Shown here: positions 38,928 through 47,925 of the stretch, piece after piece
Numbering within the stretch: position 1 is the stretch's first letter
Layout of the letters: the number at the start of each line of letters is the position of its first letter
DNA from: Helicobacter suis HS1
Lineage (GTDB): Bacteria > Campylobacterota > Campylobacteria > Campylobacterales > Helicobacteraceae
NCBI RefSeq assembly: GCF_026000295.1
Contig: NZ_AP026769.1
Location: 992,001-1,056,000, forward strand
Reading direction: 5' to 3'
Length of the DNA: 64,000 bases
Translations under genes and position numbers: made by a program
Notes under the pieces: model-generated
The model's database searches: none
What the model was told of the DNA's origin: nothing
Seen by the model: only the letters and a program-made list of their open reading frames with translations

Positions 38928-41062
38928 TGCCGGATTTTGATTCTTTTTACCGGGGGCTTGTGGATAGTCAGGGTTTATTTTTTCTAGAGGCTAGTTTAGA
39001 GAGCTTACCAAGTACGCCCATGACAGCTAAGCAAGGTTTAGAAGTGTTTAGCATTTTCCAAAAAAAGAGTATGGAATTACTCAAACACGCAGAAGTTTTA
39101 TCTATTTGCACCCTTTATTTAGCCCCCCTCATTCCAGATGACATAGCTATCAATCATAGCTTTAAAGACTATGCTAGTTTAGCTATAAAGGGCATGCAAC
39201 ATAGCCAAAACACAGCAGAAGAACGGCTCTTTTTTGAATTAGCCTGTGCGTGCCTGATTTTATCCGGATCTAAACTAGAAGCCCTAGATTTTTTAATCCG
39301 CCAACTTTGTTTAAAAGATAGCGCTTTCCTAACCCATTATAGTGCCTTTGTAAATAAACTTTTAGATTACTTGCAAATCCCCTTTAGCCTGCCTCAAAAA
39401 ATCTTAGCAGAATTATTATCCCCTTCCTACTTTTTAACCCTAACCCCCAAAGTCCAGCGCAATATTCTGAATGCCCAATTACACTTGCTTTGGAATGTTA
39501 AAACCTATTTTGCCTCTAAAGCGTGGCTTGATCTTTACCCTACTTATAAAGATTTATTTAAAGCTCTTTTAGAAGATGGACAACTAGATAGCGCTTTATT
39601 CACGCAGTTTATGATTTATCATGTATGCGGGAATGCCTTTAGTCAAGCAGATGAGTGGGCGGATTTTAACACAAATATTAGTGCGCTTGGTGCGCGCTTT
39701 TATCCTAAACTCTTAGAAAGAGAGATACAAAAACGGGGAAAAGATTACCCTAGTTTTAACCCTGAAGAATCGCATAAGATCGTAATAGGTGTGTTAAAAG
39801 ATCGTCTTGTAGAAAATTCTCCATTTAAGGTAGAGTGTAGTTTATTTGCTATGCTCTTAAAACACCAAGCTTTTAAAAATCGTTTTATCTTCAAGGTTTT
39901 TAGTATGGATTATGATGAAAAAAGTCCCAATGATTTAGAATGTATTACACTCCTAGAAAACTTAGGGCAATATGGCGGTTTTGAGGGAGGTATAGAGGTG
40001 ATTTCCATTAATAAAACACTCCCCCAAGATCTTTTTTATCAAAGCCATTTAGAAAAAGCGTTAAAGCTTAAAGAAATCCTCTATGCCCACCGCGTCCATA
40101 TCCTCATTAGCCCTAATAATGGCTATGGTATTAGCGATTTTTTACTTGCTACGCGTAGCGCGCCCGTACAGATTTATTACAGCCATGGCAATAAGGCTTA
40201 CTGCCTTGATACTTTAGAAGGGTATATCACCCACATCGCCCCTACCATAGGGCTTTATCAAGAAGGCAATATTTCTTATTTGGGCATCTACGCGCCCATG
40301 CTTTCCTTTTTTTATAACCCTCCTCTAGATAACCATAGCCAACACCTCATTGAAAAAACCCGCGCCCTTTATGCTCCAGATACACAAACACAAATTTTAG
40401 GTACAATTGGGCGGCTCACCAAATTAGACTCATTAGAATTTTTACAAAGTGTGCTAGAAATTTTACAACAAGCGCCTAAGACCATCTATTTAGCATGCGG
40501 GATAGGGGATCAAAAGATCATTTTAGAAAAACTAAAAACCCTTTGTTTGGATCTACACCTCCCTAGTGATTTATTAAATCGCTTCCAGTTTATTGGCTAT
40601 GTTAACGCCCATTTATACGGGCATGTGATTGATTTATTTTTAGACACTTTCCCTATGCATCAGGGTGAAAGTAAGTCTGAGTTTATGGGCAAAAATAAAC
40701 TTGTTTTAACCCTATCAGAGAGCACGCCACAAGAACGCATAAATGCGTTTGAAAAGTTTGTTAAAACCCACTTTAAAACCCTTGAAAAATGCTGTGAGGA
40801 TTATCATATTTCATTAGATGAGTACCAAAAAGCTTACCACTATGAGAGTCAAAGCGTGATAGCCTTTAATCCAAAAGATTATGTCAATAAAGCCTTAAAA
40901 CTTTTAAGTATTTTAAAAAATCCTAATCAATTATCCTCTCTACTACAGCAACGATCCATGTTGCGCGCCATTACAGGGCATGTTAAATCCAATCAAAGCA
41001 TTATGCAAATCATCACCTATTTAGAACATCTTTTGGATAAGACAACTCCATGCGCTATATAG
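38927..41062 (+). CDS. Putative GT-B glycosyltransferase (711 aa)
   Basis: A large cytoplasmic protein without signal peptide or membrane span. The N-terminal 250 residues are helical. The C-terminal half has a GT-B pattern: GTIGRLTKLDSLEFLQSVLEI, then IYLACGIGDQKIILEKL, FQFIGYVNAHLYGHVIDLFL and LDTFPMHQGESKSEFMGKNK, where glycosyltransferases bind the nucleotide-sugar donor. It is reminiscent of GT41/HMW1C-like enzymes, but I cannot assign donor or acceptor. It is translationally coupled to mreC and to the lipoprotein gene behind it, an unusual extension of the mre operon. Confidence 0.65.
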   Translation: MPDFDSFYRGLVDSQGLFFLEASLESLPSTPMTAKQGLEVFSIFQKKSMELLKHAEVLSICTLYLAPLIPDDIAINHSFKDYASLAIKGMQHSQNTAEERLFFELACACLILSGSKLEALDFLIRQLCLKDSAFLTHYSAFVNKLLDYLQIPFSLPQKILAELLSPSYFLTLTPKVQRNILNAQLHLLWNVKTYFASKAWLDLYPTYKDLFKALLEDGQLDSALFTQFMIYHVCGNAFSQADEWADFNTNISALGARFYPKLLEREIQKRGKDYPSFNPEESHKIVIGVLKDRLVENSPFKVECSLFAMLLKHQAFKNRFIFKVFSMDYDEKSPNDLECITLLENLGQYGGFEGGIEVISINKTLPQDLFYQSHLEKALKLKEILYAHRVHILISPNNGYGISDFLLATRSAPVQIYYSHGNKAYCLDTLEGYITHIAPTIGLYQEGNISYLGIYAPMLSFFYNPPLDNHSQHLIEKTRALYAPDTQTQILGTIGRLTKLDSLEFLQSVLEILQQAPKTIYLACGIGDQKIILEKLKTLCLDLHLPSDLLNRFQFIGYVNAHLYGHVIDLFLDTFPMHQGESKSEFMGKNKLVLTLSESTPQERINAFEKFVKTHFKTLEKCCEDYHISLDEYQKAYHYESQSVIAFNPKDYVNKALKLLSILKNPNQLSSLLQQRSMLRAITGHVKSNQSIMQIITYLEHLLDKTTPCAI

Positions 41063-41898
41063 TGGGTCTTCTTTGTGTGTGGATTTTTTTAGGGTGCATG
41101 GGAATGGGCGCACTTTTTCCTATGATGATGATGTCCCCTCTTTCCTCAGATCATGAAAACTCACTCAAACAAACCCACCAAGGGCTACAAGCTGATGATG
41201 ATGACGATGATAACAGTCCACCTACTTATTACACCCGCATGGAACCTGTGATGCTAGACACACCTCAAGAGCATGAGAAAAAAGAAGAGCAACAATTAGA
41301 ACAGCAATTTGGAGGTAAAGCGCCTAAAAAACCCGCCCCTGCCCCTACTCCTACAGATTCAGTTATTTCCTCTCAAGATATCCATGGTTCACCTTTGCCA
41401 AATGGGGTTGAAATTAAAAGAAGCGATGTTTTGGCTGCACTTAAAAACACCCAAGAGGCATATGCTAAAAACCCCGCAAAGCCAAAAGAGTCTTACTATA
41501 CTCTTTTAAACTACTGCGCTAAAAACGACTTGTTTAACGAATTGGGGGCACATCTTATTATCAATCAAGCAGAACAAACCCGTTGCAAACGCATGCAAAA
41601 GGCTTATTTCCATGTTTTAGCCGAGCATTATCAAGAACTAGATCAGAAAAAGCAAGTTTCTGTATTTCTCCATGATATTCTTTTGGGTTGTAGTACCCAA
41701 ATAGATCAACAAAAAGTCCTCAAGAGTGCCTTTTTTAAAAGTCTAAGACCCCAGATTAAGAGCTATAGGGATAAAGCGCTCCTTAAACGCTTTTTACAAG
41801 AAAAACCCCTTGATAATGACAAATTACACGCCTTATTAAACGATTCCAAACTCGGCGAGCGTTATTATCGTTGCCATTATTTTATTAATCTGCCTTGA
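41050..41898 (+). CDS. Putative lipoprotein, acidic and proline-rich
   Basis: The N-terminus (MRYIVGLLCVWIFLGC) is a signal peptide with lipobox FLGC, lipidation at Cys16. A run of Met, an Asp-rich stretch (DDDDDD, about residues 51-56) and a Pro/Ala-rich linker follow. The C-terminal 150 residues are helical with four Cys and a pattern like TPR/Sel1 helices. It overlaps the glycosyltransferase gene by 13 bp and is probably coexpressed. No family recognised; envelope location is predicted. Confidence 0.6.
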   Translation: MRYIVGLLCVWIFLGCMGMGALFPMMMMSPLSSDHENSLKQTHQGLQADDDDDDNSPPTYYTRMEPVMLDTPQEHEKKEEQQLEQQFGGKAPKKPAPAPTPTDSVISSQDIHGSPLPNGVEIKRSDVLAALKNTQEAYAKNPAKPKESYYTLLNYCAKNDLFNELGAHLIINQAEQTRCKRMQKAYFHVLAEHYQELDQKKQVSVFLHDILLGCSTQIDQQKVLKSAFFKSLRPQIKSYRDKALLKRFLQEKPLDNDKLHALLNDSKLGERYYRCHYFINLP

Positions 41899-41984
41899 AA
41901 ACTTTTGATTCACTCCCCATAACAATAGGTTTATTAAGATTAGCAATACCGGTTTGAATACCAAAATTTTCTAAGCTATCTTAG

Positions 41985-42572
41985 TACTTCCTCCCCCAGT
42001 TCGTTATAACCTTAAATTTTTCCAAAGTCTCGGCTTTAGATTTAATCCGATTTTCTCTAGAGTTTGGCCAAAAGTTAGGCCGCTGGTATGAACTTGAAAT
42101 TCAAGGCACAGAGTTAGTCAGTTTAGAGCACTTCAAAGAAGCGCCTGTATTAAAAGAGGGCTTTAAACTCCAAAGTTTAGATTTTGATAAGTTAGCTGAG
42201 CGTGCCCCTTCTGAAAAACCCTATCCCTTCACTCAAAGAGTGCTAAACACAATCAAAAGCGCGCTATCTTTGTTAAGTTTAGATGAGAAACAAGATCGGC
42301 ATGTATTAAATAGCCCAAATTATAAACAAGGGCGGAGTTATTACACAAAAGCGCCTACAATTGAGGAGGTGATGGGGTGGATAAGGGAAAGTCTAAAAAT
42401 TGATTTAGACAAAAAAGGCAAGTGGGATAAACATGGCATTATTAGCCACCCTGATTTTGAAGGTGTGGTTTTGCCATTCTTTGATAAATCAAAAGCCCCC
42501 GTTAAGGTATATAAAAGTAAGATACATTTTAGTAAAAAGGGCATTCACATTGTGCCCTTTGGCAAGGAGTAA
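41985..42572 (+). pseudogene. 5'-truncated gene, C-terminal domain of a possible toxin/nuclease
   Basis: The frame is open from 41985, with no good start until GTG 42240, and encodes up to 195 residues. From about 42033 it looks like real protein (LIRFSLEFGQKLGRWYEL; LKEGFKLQSLDFDKLAER), then a compact basic C-terminal domain (KGKWDKHGIISHPDFEG; VYKSKIHFSKKGIHIVPF). A domain at the very C-terminus of a large protein followed at once by a small acidic gene is the layout of polymorphic toxin-immunity pairs or of nuclease tails in Helicobacter mobile elements. The body of the gene is absent. Toxin activity is inference from layout only. Confidence 0.45.
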
Positions 42573-42574
42573 CT

Positions 42575-42802
42575 TTGGGAAACTTACCGGATATGTCTAA
42601 ATATCCTAGACCCCTAAAAATTACTTTTGTAGACGGGGATATTTGGGAAGGTGTCGAACTTGAGGCGGTTTATTATGCTGGTAATTATTCTTATGTCCCT
42701 GAAGATGATAGCGAAGATGAATTATTTGTAAATTATCAAGGCATGGGCTACTCAATTAAAGCCTCAGATATTCAAAAGATCGAATCGCAAAGACAAAACT
42801 AA
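42575..42802 (+). CDS. Small acidic protein, possible immunity partner
   Basis: A 75-aa acidic product. It begins 2 bp after the preceding stop, probably at TTG near 42575 with GGAG just upstream, or at ATG 42593. Strand pattern LKITFVDGDIWEGVELEAVYY ... YSIKASDIQKIE suggests a small beta barrel with a C-terminal strand-turn-strand. There is no signal peptide. Tight coupling to the upstream domain supports a cognate pair. No family recognised. Confidence 0.55.
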   Translation: MGNLPDMSKYPRPLKITFVDGDIWEGVELEAVYYAGNYSYVPEDDSEDELFVNYQGMGYSIKASDIQKIESQRQN

Positions 42803-42868
42803 CCCCTCTTGCGCATTTTCTGTTCAAAACTTCTTATAAAATCCATTCAAAAAAGTTAAGGCCAAAAA

Positions 42869-43402
42869 ATGGATTTTTCTACAGCTTTACAAAAACTAGA
42901 GGATCGTATTAGTGGGCTTAATACTATGCGGGGGCGGTTAGTTAAGCTTGTTAATCCCCAAACACCGCCCGCCACTAGCGCCCCTGAAGTTAGCAACACT
43001 AGCACGCCCACTCAAGCGCCTACACCGCCCGCCCCTGAAGTTACAACACCCGCCCCCTTAAGCGATTCAGAAAGACAAGAACGGCTAAATCTGATCAATA
43101 GATTGATTGTAACTAGAAATATCACTAATGATGACCTAGCCCCTTTGGGTTTGCATTTTGAAAACATTGAGGTTTTTAGGGGTGTGGTTTGGCGCAATAA
43201 CGAACTAACCCAAGCCTTTAAAGATTATATGCGTAGCATGGATAGCATTAGCGCTTTTGGCGTTATTTATGGAGCTATGAAACCCACAGAGTTTAGAAAA
43301 CTTGATTTTACCATGCGCAAAACCTCCACTTTATCAAAATTGTATTTCTTGCACACCTCAAAAACAGCCATAGTATTAAGTTCCACACTACCATATAGAT
43401 AG
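42869..43402 (+). CDS. Hypothetical proline-rich protein, 3' end doubtful
   Basis: A helical N-terminus is followed by a Pro/Thr/Ala-rich linker (about residues 30-65, with repeats of PAPEVTTP type) and a folded-looking segment (ERLNLINRLIVTRNITNDDL; GLHFENIEVFRG). From about residue 150 the composition changes (TLSKLYFLHTSKTAIVLSS), and this may be out of frame or unrelated DNA. AAGG lies seven bases before the ATG. Unknown function. The following 199 bp up to 43601 hold no gene that I can support. Confidence 0.45.
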   Translation: MDFSTALQKLEDRISGLNTMRGRLVKLVNPQTPPATSAPEVSNTSTPTQAPTPPAPEVTTPAPLSDSERQERLNLINRLIVTRNITNDDLAPLGLHFENIEVFRGVVWRNNELTQAFKDYMRSMDSISAFGVIYGAMKPTEFRKLDFTMRKTSTLSKLYFLHTSKTAIVLSSTLPYR

Positions 43403-43601
43403 TCTAAAAGAGATATTAAGTTTATAAGTCTCTTGAGCATAAAAATCTATTTCACTTGTTTCACTTGCAAAAACACAGCACACTATTGCAAGAACACTAA
43501 ATAAACCCCCACCCCTACAAAAAGATCGATCAACAATAACAAAGTTGCTATTTATCGCCATCTAGTATAGTTTTAAAGGATTAGGTGCTACAATACCCCC
43601 T

Positions 43602-43850
43602 ATGCGCATAGATAAATTTTTAAATGCTGTCAATCTCACTAAAAGGCGCTCTATAGCGCTAGACATGCTCAAAGAGCGGGTGGTTTTTGTTAATGGGGTG
43701 GTTGTTAAACCCAGTAAAGAGGTAAAAGTGGGCGATGTGATCGAGCTTAACTATTTAGATCAAAAAAAGCGCTACAAAGTGCTTGCTATCCCCACCCTTA
43801 AAACCGTCCCTAAAAGCCAAAGCCATCTGTATTTCCAAATCCTTGATTAA
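43602..43850 (+). CDS. S4-domain RNA-binding protein, RqcP/Hsp15-like
   Basis: An 82-aa single S4 domain (MRIDKFLNAVNLTKRRSIA; VVKPSKEVKVGDVIELNY) as in RqcP/YabO and Hsp15. These bind stalled 50S-peptidyl-tRNA in ribosome quality control. It lies 9 bp before ileS, as in H. pylori (HP1423-HP1422). Confidence 0.8.
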   Translation: MRIDKFLNAVNLTKRRSIALDMLKERVVFVNGVVVKPSKEVKVGDVIELNYLDQKKRYKVLAIPTLKTVPKSQSHLYFQILD

Positions 43851-43859
43851 AGATTAACC

Positions 43860-46685
43860 ATGCCCAAAGATTACAAAGATACTTTAATTTTGCCCATAAC
43901 TTCCTTTCCAATGAAAGCTAATTTAGGTGAAAGCGCGCCTAAGATTTATGCTAAATGGCAAGAGCAGCACATCTATGATGCTATGCAAAAAAAACGCGCC
44001 CATGCACAAGAAAGTTTTATTTTACACGATGGTCCACCCTATGCTAATGGGCATTTACACATCGGGCATGCTCTCAATAAGATTTTAAAAGATGTGATTT
44101 TCAAACACCAGTATTTTTTAGGCAAGTGCGCTAATTATGTACCCGGCTGGGATTGCCATGGCTTGCCTATTGAGCAACAGGTAGAAAAAGATTTTAAAAC
44201 AGAGCAGCATAAATTGCCCCCAGAAAAGCGCCGCAATTTGAACGCTTTAGAATTTAGGGATCGTTGCTACAAACACGCGCAAAAATTTATCCATATCCAG
44301 CGCGCTGAGTTTTTAGAGTTAGGGGTGGTGGGCGATTATGATCACCCTTATAAAACTTACCAATATGCCTTTGAAGCAAGCATTTATGAAATGCTTTGTA
44401 TTGCCGCACAAAAGGGCTTACTCAAACAGCGCTTTAAGCCGGTTTATTGGAGTTGGGCGTGTCAAAGCGCGCTAGCAGAAGCAGAGGTAGAATACCAAGA
44501 TAAACAATCTGATTCGATCTTTGTAGCTTTCAGATTAGAGGAGCAGGCGGGGCAATTTTTAAAAGAGGAGGCGCATTTTAGCACGCAAAATATCCCCAGC
44601 CATTTTTCTGTAGTAATCTGGACGACTACGCCTTGGACTTTGCCGGCCAATGTTGCCCTTGCGCTTAAACCAAAAACCACCTACGCAATCACCTCCAAAG
44701 GGCATATCATCGCTTTAGAGTTAGCCCAAAAACTACTTGATCAAGGCATTTTAGAGGGCGAAATTATCGGTAGTTTTGCTAGCGATCTTTTAGAGCACAA
44801 GCGCGCTATCAACCCGCTTAACCAACGCTTTTCTTTAGTGGTGCTAGGCGATCATGTGAGTTTAGAGGAGGGCAGCGGGGCTGTACATACTGCCCCTGGG
44901 CATGGGGAGGAGGATTATCATTTAGGCTTGCTTTATAATTTAGAGGTACTGGTGCCGGTAGATGATAGGGGTTGTTATAATGAGGAGATTTTGCAAAAAA
45001 AGCTTCTGCCGGAGGCCTTTTTAGGCAAACATGTTTTAAAAAGCCAGCCCCAAATTTTAGAACTCTTAGGAGAGCATTTATTACACCACAAGATCATCAC
45101 GCACTCTTACCCGCATTGTTGGCGTACGCACGAACCCATTTTATACCGCGCTACCACCCAGTGGTTTATTTTAATGGATACGCCTTTTTTACAAGCAGAT
45201 GGGAGTTTGAAAACTTTAAGAGAGGTGGCGCTAGAGGCATTAGAAAGTGTGGATTTTTATCCAAAGCAAGGCAAAAACCGCTTAAAAGCCATGATTGAGC
45301 AGCGCCCGGATTGGTGCGTGAGCAGACAGCGCAACTGGGGCGTACCTATGGCTTTTTTTTTAGATAAGAAAACCCAAGAGCCCTTGTTAGAGGAGGCAAT
45401 TTTAAAGCACATTAAACAGACCTTTAAAGAGCAGGGTTGTAATGTGTGGTGGGAGTTAAGCATTGCAGAACTTTTACCCCCTGAGTTTAAACATTTAGCC
45501 CCAACTTTAGAAAAAAACACGCATATTTTAGATGTGTGGTTTGATAGCGGGAGTACTTTTAAGGCAGTGTGTGAGGAGCGCTTGGGGGTTTATCCTAGCG
45601 ATTTGGTACTAGAGGGAAGCGATCAGCACCGCGGGTGGTTTCAAAGTTCACTACTGCTTAGTTGCATCAAACACTCTAAAGCGCCCTTTAAAGCAGTGCT
45701 AACACATGGTTTTACCGTAGATGCTAAAGGGCATAAGATGAGTAAATCTAAGGGCAATGTCTTTTCTTTAGAGGAAGTGCTTAAAACCTATGGGAGTGAT
45801 ATTTTACGCCTGTGGGTGGTGATGAATGACTATCAGGATAATTTAAGTGTCTCTAGTGCCTTTTTCAAACAAACCTCTGAGAGTTATAAAAAAGTGCGTA
45901 ACACCCTGCGCTTTTTACTAGCCAACATGGAAGGGCTACAAACTCTAACTCCCATGCAAGATTTAGGTTTGATTGATCGCTGGATTTTAGCGCTAAGCTC
46001 TAAGGTTTTTACACAAGTACAAGGTCATTTTAAAAACTTTGATTTTGTAAAGGGTTTACAAAAACTTCTCTCTTTCATGGCTAATGAACTCAGTGGCATT
46101 TATTTAGATATTTGTAAGGATAGCCTCTACTGCGCCTTTGAAAAAGATCCTAAACGACTCGCGATTCAAACTACAATGTTACACCTTGCCCACCAGCTTT
46201 GTTTTACCCTAGCCCCCATTTTGACCTACACCATAGAGGAGGTTTTCACACATGCTAGTGATCTGTTTAAAGAGGTAGCGCTAGAGGGAGGCGGGGTGTT
46301 TGATCTAAAAGAGCCCTTGTTATTTGAGGGGGATCAAGCCTTAAAAATTTTAGAGAATTTTAAACGCCCCTTAGAAGTACGCGCCCTCTTTAGCGAGGCT
46401 TTGGATAGCCTTAAAAAAGAGAAAAAGATCAAAACTTCTTTAGAATTGGAGTTAGGCTTTAAAAACCCTAAAGATTTAAAATTTCCCTACTATGAGGAGT
46501 GGCTTATGGTCAGTGCAGTAGGGAGTTTGCAGACAAAAGAGCCGCTTTTAGAAGGTGAGGGCTTTAGCCTTTATCTTGCTAGCAAGCATAAATGCCCGCG
46601 TTGTTGGCAGTTTAGCAGTGTGGATCAAGAAAATATCTGCCCGCGTTGTACAGAAGTCTTAAAAAAAAGCGCATGCAAGGTTTAA
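43860..46685 (+). CDS. ileS: Isoleucyl-tRNA synthetase
   Basis: Class I synthetase. HIGH motif in GHLHIGHALNK (about residues 62-72), the editing domain with TTTPWTLPANVA, KMSKS in GHKMSKSKGN (about 622-631), and a C-terminal zinc finger (CPRCW and CPRC, about 911-935). The length of 941 aa is slightly above the family mean. A T9 run near 45352 does not disturb the frame. The 3' end overlaps queF. Confidence 0.97.
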   Translation: MPKDYKDTLILPITSFPMKANLGESAPKIYAKWQEQHIYDAMQKKRAHAQESFILHDGPPYANGHLHIGHALNKILKDVIFKHQYFLGKCANYVPGWDCHGLPIEQQVEKDFKTEQHKLPPEKRRNLNALEFRDRCYKHAQKFIHIQRAEFLELGVVGDYDHPYKTYQYAFEASIYEMLCIAAQKGLLKQRFKPVYWSWACQSALAEAEVEYQDKQSDSIFVAFRLEEQAGQFLKEEAHFSTQNIPSHFSVVIWTTTPWTLPANVALALKPKTTYAITSKGHIIALELAQKLLDQGILEGEIIGSFASDLLEHKRAINPLNQRFSLVVLGDHVSLEEGSGAVHTAPGHGEEDYHLGLLYNLEVLVPVDDRGCYNEEILQKKLLPEAFLGKHVLKSQPQILELLGEHLLHHKIITHSYPHCWRTHEPILYRATTQWFILMDTPFLQADGSLKTLREVALEALESVDFYPKQGKNRLKAMIEQRPDWCVSRQRNWGVPMAFFLDKKTQEPLLEEAILKHIKQTFKEQGCNVWWELSIAELLPPEFKHLAPTLEKNTHILDVWFDSGSTFKAVCEERLGVYPSDLVLEGSDQHRGWFQSSLLLSCIKHSKAPFKAVLTHGFTVDAKGHKMSKSKGNVFSLEEVLKTYGSDILRLWVVMNDYQDNLSVSSAFFKQTSESYKKVRNTLRFLLANMEGLQTLTPMQDLGLIDRWILALSSKVFTQVQGHFKNFDFVKGLQKLLSFMANELSGIYLDICKDSLYCAFEKDPKRLAIQTTMLHLAHQLCFTLAPILTYTIEEVFTHASDLFKEVALEGGGVFDLKEPLLFEGDQALKILENFKRPLEVRALFSEALDSLKKEKKIKTSLELELGFKNPKDLKFPYYEEWLMVSAVGSLQTKEPLLEGEGFSLYLASKHKCPRCWQFSSVDQENICPRCTEVLKKSACKV

Positions 46686-47110
46686 GCCATCTGGGGCATA
46701 AAACCCCCTATATTGACAAATATGACCCCAGTCTTTTAGAAGCCTTTGACAACCCCCACCCGCATTTAGATATTTTCACCCGCCTCTACACAGAGGAATT
46801 TACAAGCCTTTGTCCTATCACTTCCCAACCAGATTTTGCTAGCTTAAGCATTAATTACATCGCCCATTTAAAAATGGTAGAGAGCAAGTCGCTTAAACTC
46901 TATCTTTTTAGTTTCCGCAATGAGGGTATGTTTGGCGAGGATTGTGCGGGCAAGATTTTAAACGATTTGGTTGCCCTTTTAAAGCCTAAATATTTAGAGG
47001 TGCAAGCTAAGTTTAGTAAACGCGGGAGTATTGCCTTAGAACCTTTTGTGAGTTATGCAATAAAGGACTACCAAACTTTAAAGCAACAAAGACTTGCAAG
47101 GATTTATTAG
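46673..47110 (+). CDS. queF: 7-cyano-7-deazaguanine reductase QueF
   Basis: NADPH-dependent nitrile reduction giving preQ1 in queuosine synthesis. Short (type I) form: catalytic Cys47 and Asp54 in CPITSQPDF, the QueF motif ESKSLKLYLFSFRNEGMF, and a C-terminal KRGSIALEPF. I choose ATG 46673 because the longer frame (46646) only adds residues overlapping the ileS zinc finger. The start lies inside ileS (13-bp overlap). Confidence 0.94.
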   Translation: MQGLSHLGHKTPYIDKYDPSLLEAFDNPHPHLDIFTRLYTEEFTSLCPITSQPDFASLSINYIAHLKMVESKSLKLYLFSFRNEGMFGEDCAGKILNDLVALLKPKYLEVQAKFSKRGSIALEPFVSYAIKDYQTLKQQRLARIY

Positions 47111-47126
47111 GTCTTTTTAAGATTTT

Positions 47127-47256
47127 CATCAGCCTATGCGTAAACTTCTATTCTTTAGGCGTGGCTGGTTATTTAGCGGTTGCTAAGCAGATTAGTACGC
47201 CTGTACTATCTGTTAAAAAGGGCATTTTAGAAACTCTGCAAGAAATTATAACCTAG
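47127..47256 (+). pseudogene. Short coding remnant
   Basis: The frame has no start and ends at TAG (47254-47256). It encodes a hydrophobic stretch followed by VAKQISTPVLSVKKGILETL. It looks like the C-terminal tail of a lost gene. No family is recognised. Confidence 0.25.
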
Positions 47257-47261
47257 AGAAC

Positions 47262-47766
47262 CTACGGTTCTTTTCCAGAACGAATCGTATCTGTTAAACC
47301 GGGGTAGGGGGCTTTGTTAATCACGGCCTCATTATTTTGCCCCCTATTTTTGGCATAGGTGATCGTGGCAAATTCAGAGACAAGGTATTTAGGGTAGGTG
47401 GCGTAAGTATCACGCGATTTTTCCATTAAAGGGATATGCTCGTTTTGAAAACACACTGTGATTTCTGGGTGTTCATGTACCCAGTTTAGGGAAGAAAATC
47501 ATGCCATGGACGCGCTTTTCACAGGGCATAAAATCCAGAGCTACATCTGTACCTGTGGGTTCTGTCCAAGTGATCTTAAACACGCCCTCTATTAGCTGTA
47601 CTAAATCCACCTCCTGATTTTTAACCCAGCGCCCCGCCACCATGCCCCCATGGATACGATAATCAATGGTGTGGCTGTTTTTCACATACAATTCATACTC
47701 CCACCCATTATCATAAGTGTAAATAAAATGCATGCCCAGAAAATCGGCTAAAGTCCTGCAATCCAT
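47262..47766 (-). pseudogene. padC: Phenolic acid decarboxylase, single-base frameshift
   Basis: Decarboxylates ferulic, coumaric and caffeic acids to vinyl phenols. The first piece (47766-47473) carries [35 protein letters not shown] and [16 protein letters not shown]. The second (to 47262) has [33 protein letters not shown] and [11 protein letters not shown]. Together they span the whole family (about 165 aa). One extra C just after the FFPK codons shifts the frame; removing it gives [17 protein letters not shown]. It is either a recent pseudogene or a sequencing error. It is divergent from the keto-acid decarboxylase. Confidence 0.85.
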
Positions 47767-47871
47767 TTTTATCCCTTATTTTTCTTTTTATTATAGCCAA
47801 GTAGATTTAAGGGCTTTGTGTTATCAATTAGTAATTTTTTGCTAAAGTTGAGGCCTGTATTTTCAGCCTAG

Positions 47872-47885
47872 CTAACAAAAGTTAG
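47872..47885. promoter_or_regulatory. Small inverted repeat between padC and decarboxylase genes
   Basis: CTAAC-AAAA-GTTAG, 5-bp arms, in the 159-bp divergent spacer. It could be an operator half-site or chance; padC genes elsewhere are controlled by PadR repressors. AAGGAG for the downstream gene lies at 47918-47923. Confidence 0.25.
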
Positions 47886-47925
47886 AAAGATTGAGATTGC
47901 AGCAATATTTTTAAACAAGGAGTTT

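Noticed and set aside
45352-45361. T9 run in ileS as a phase-variation tract
   Set aside because: It encodes conserved Phe codons in frame and ileS is essential.
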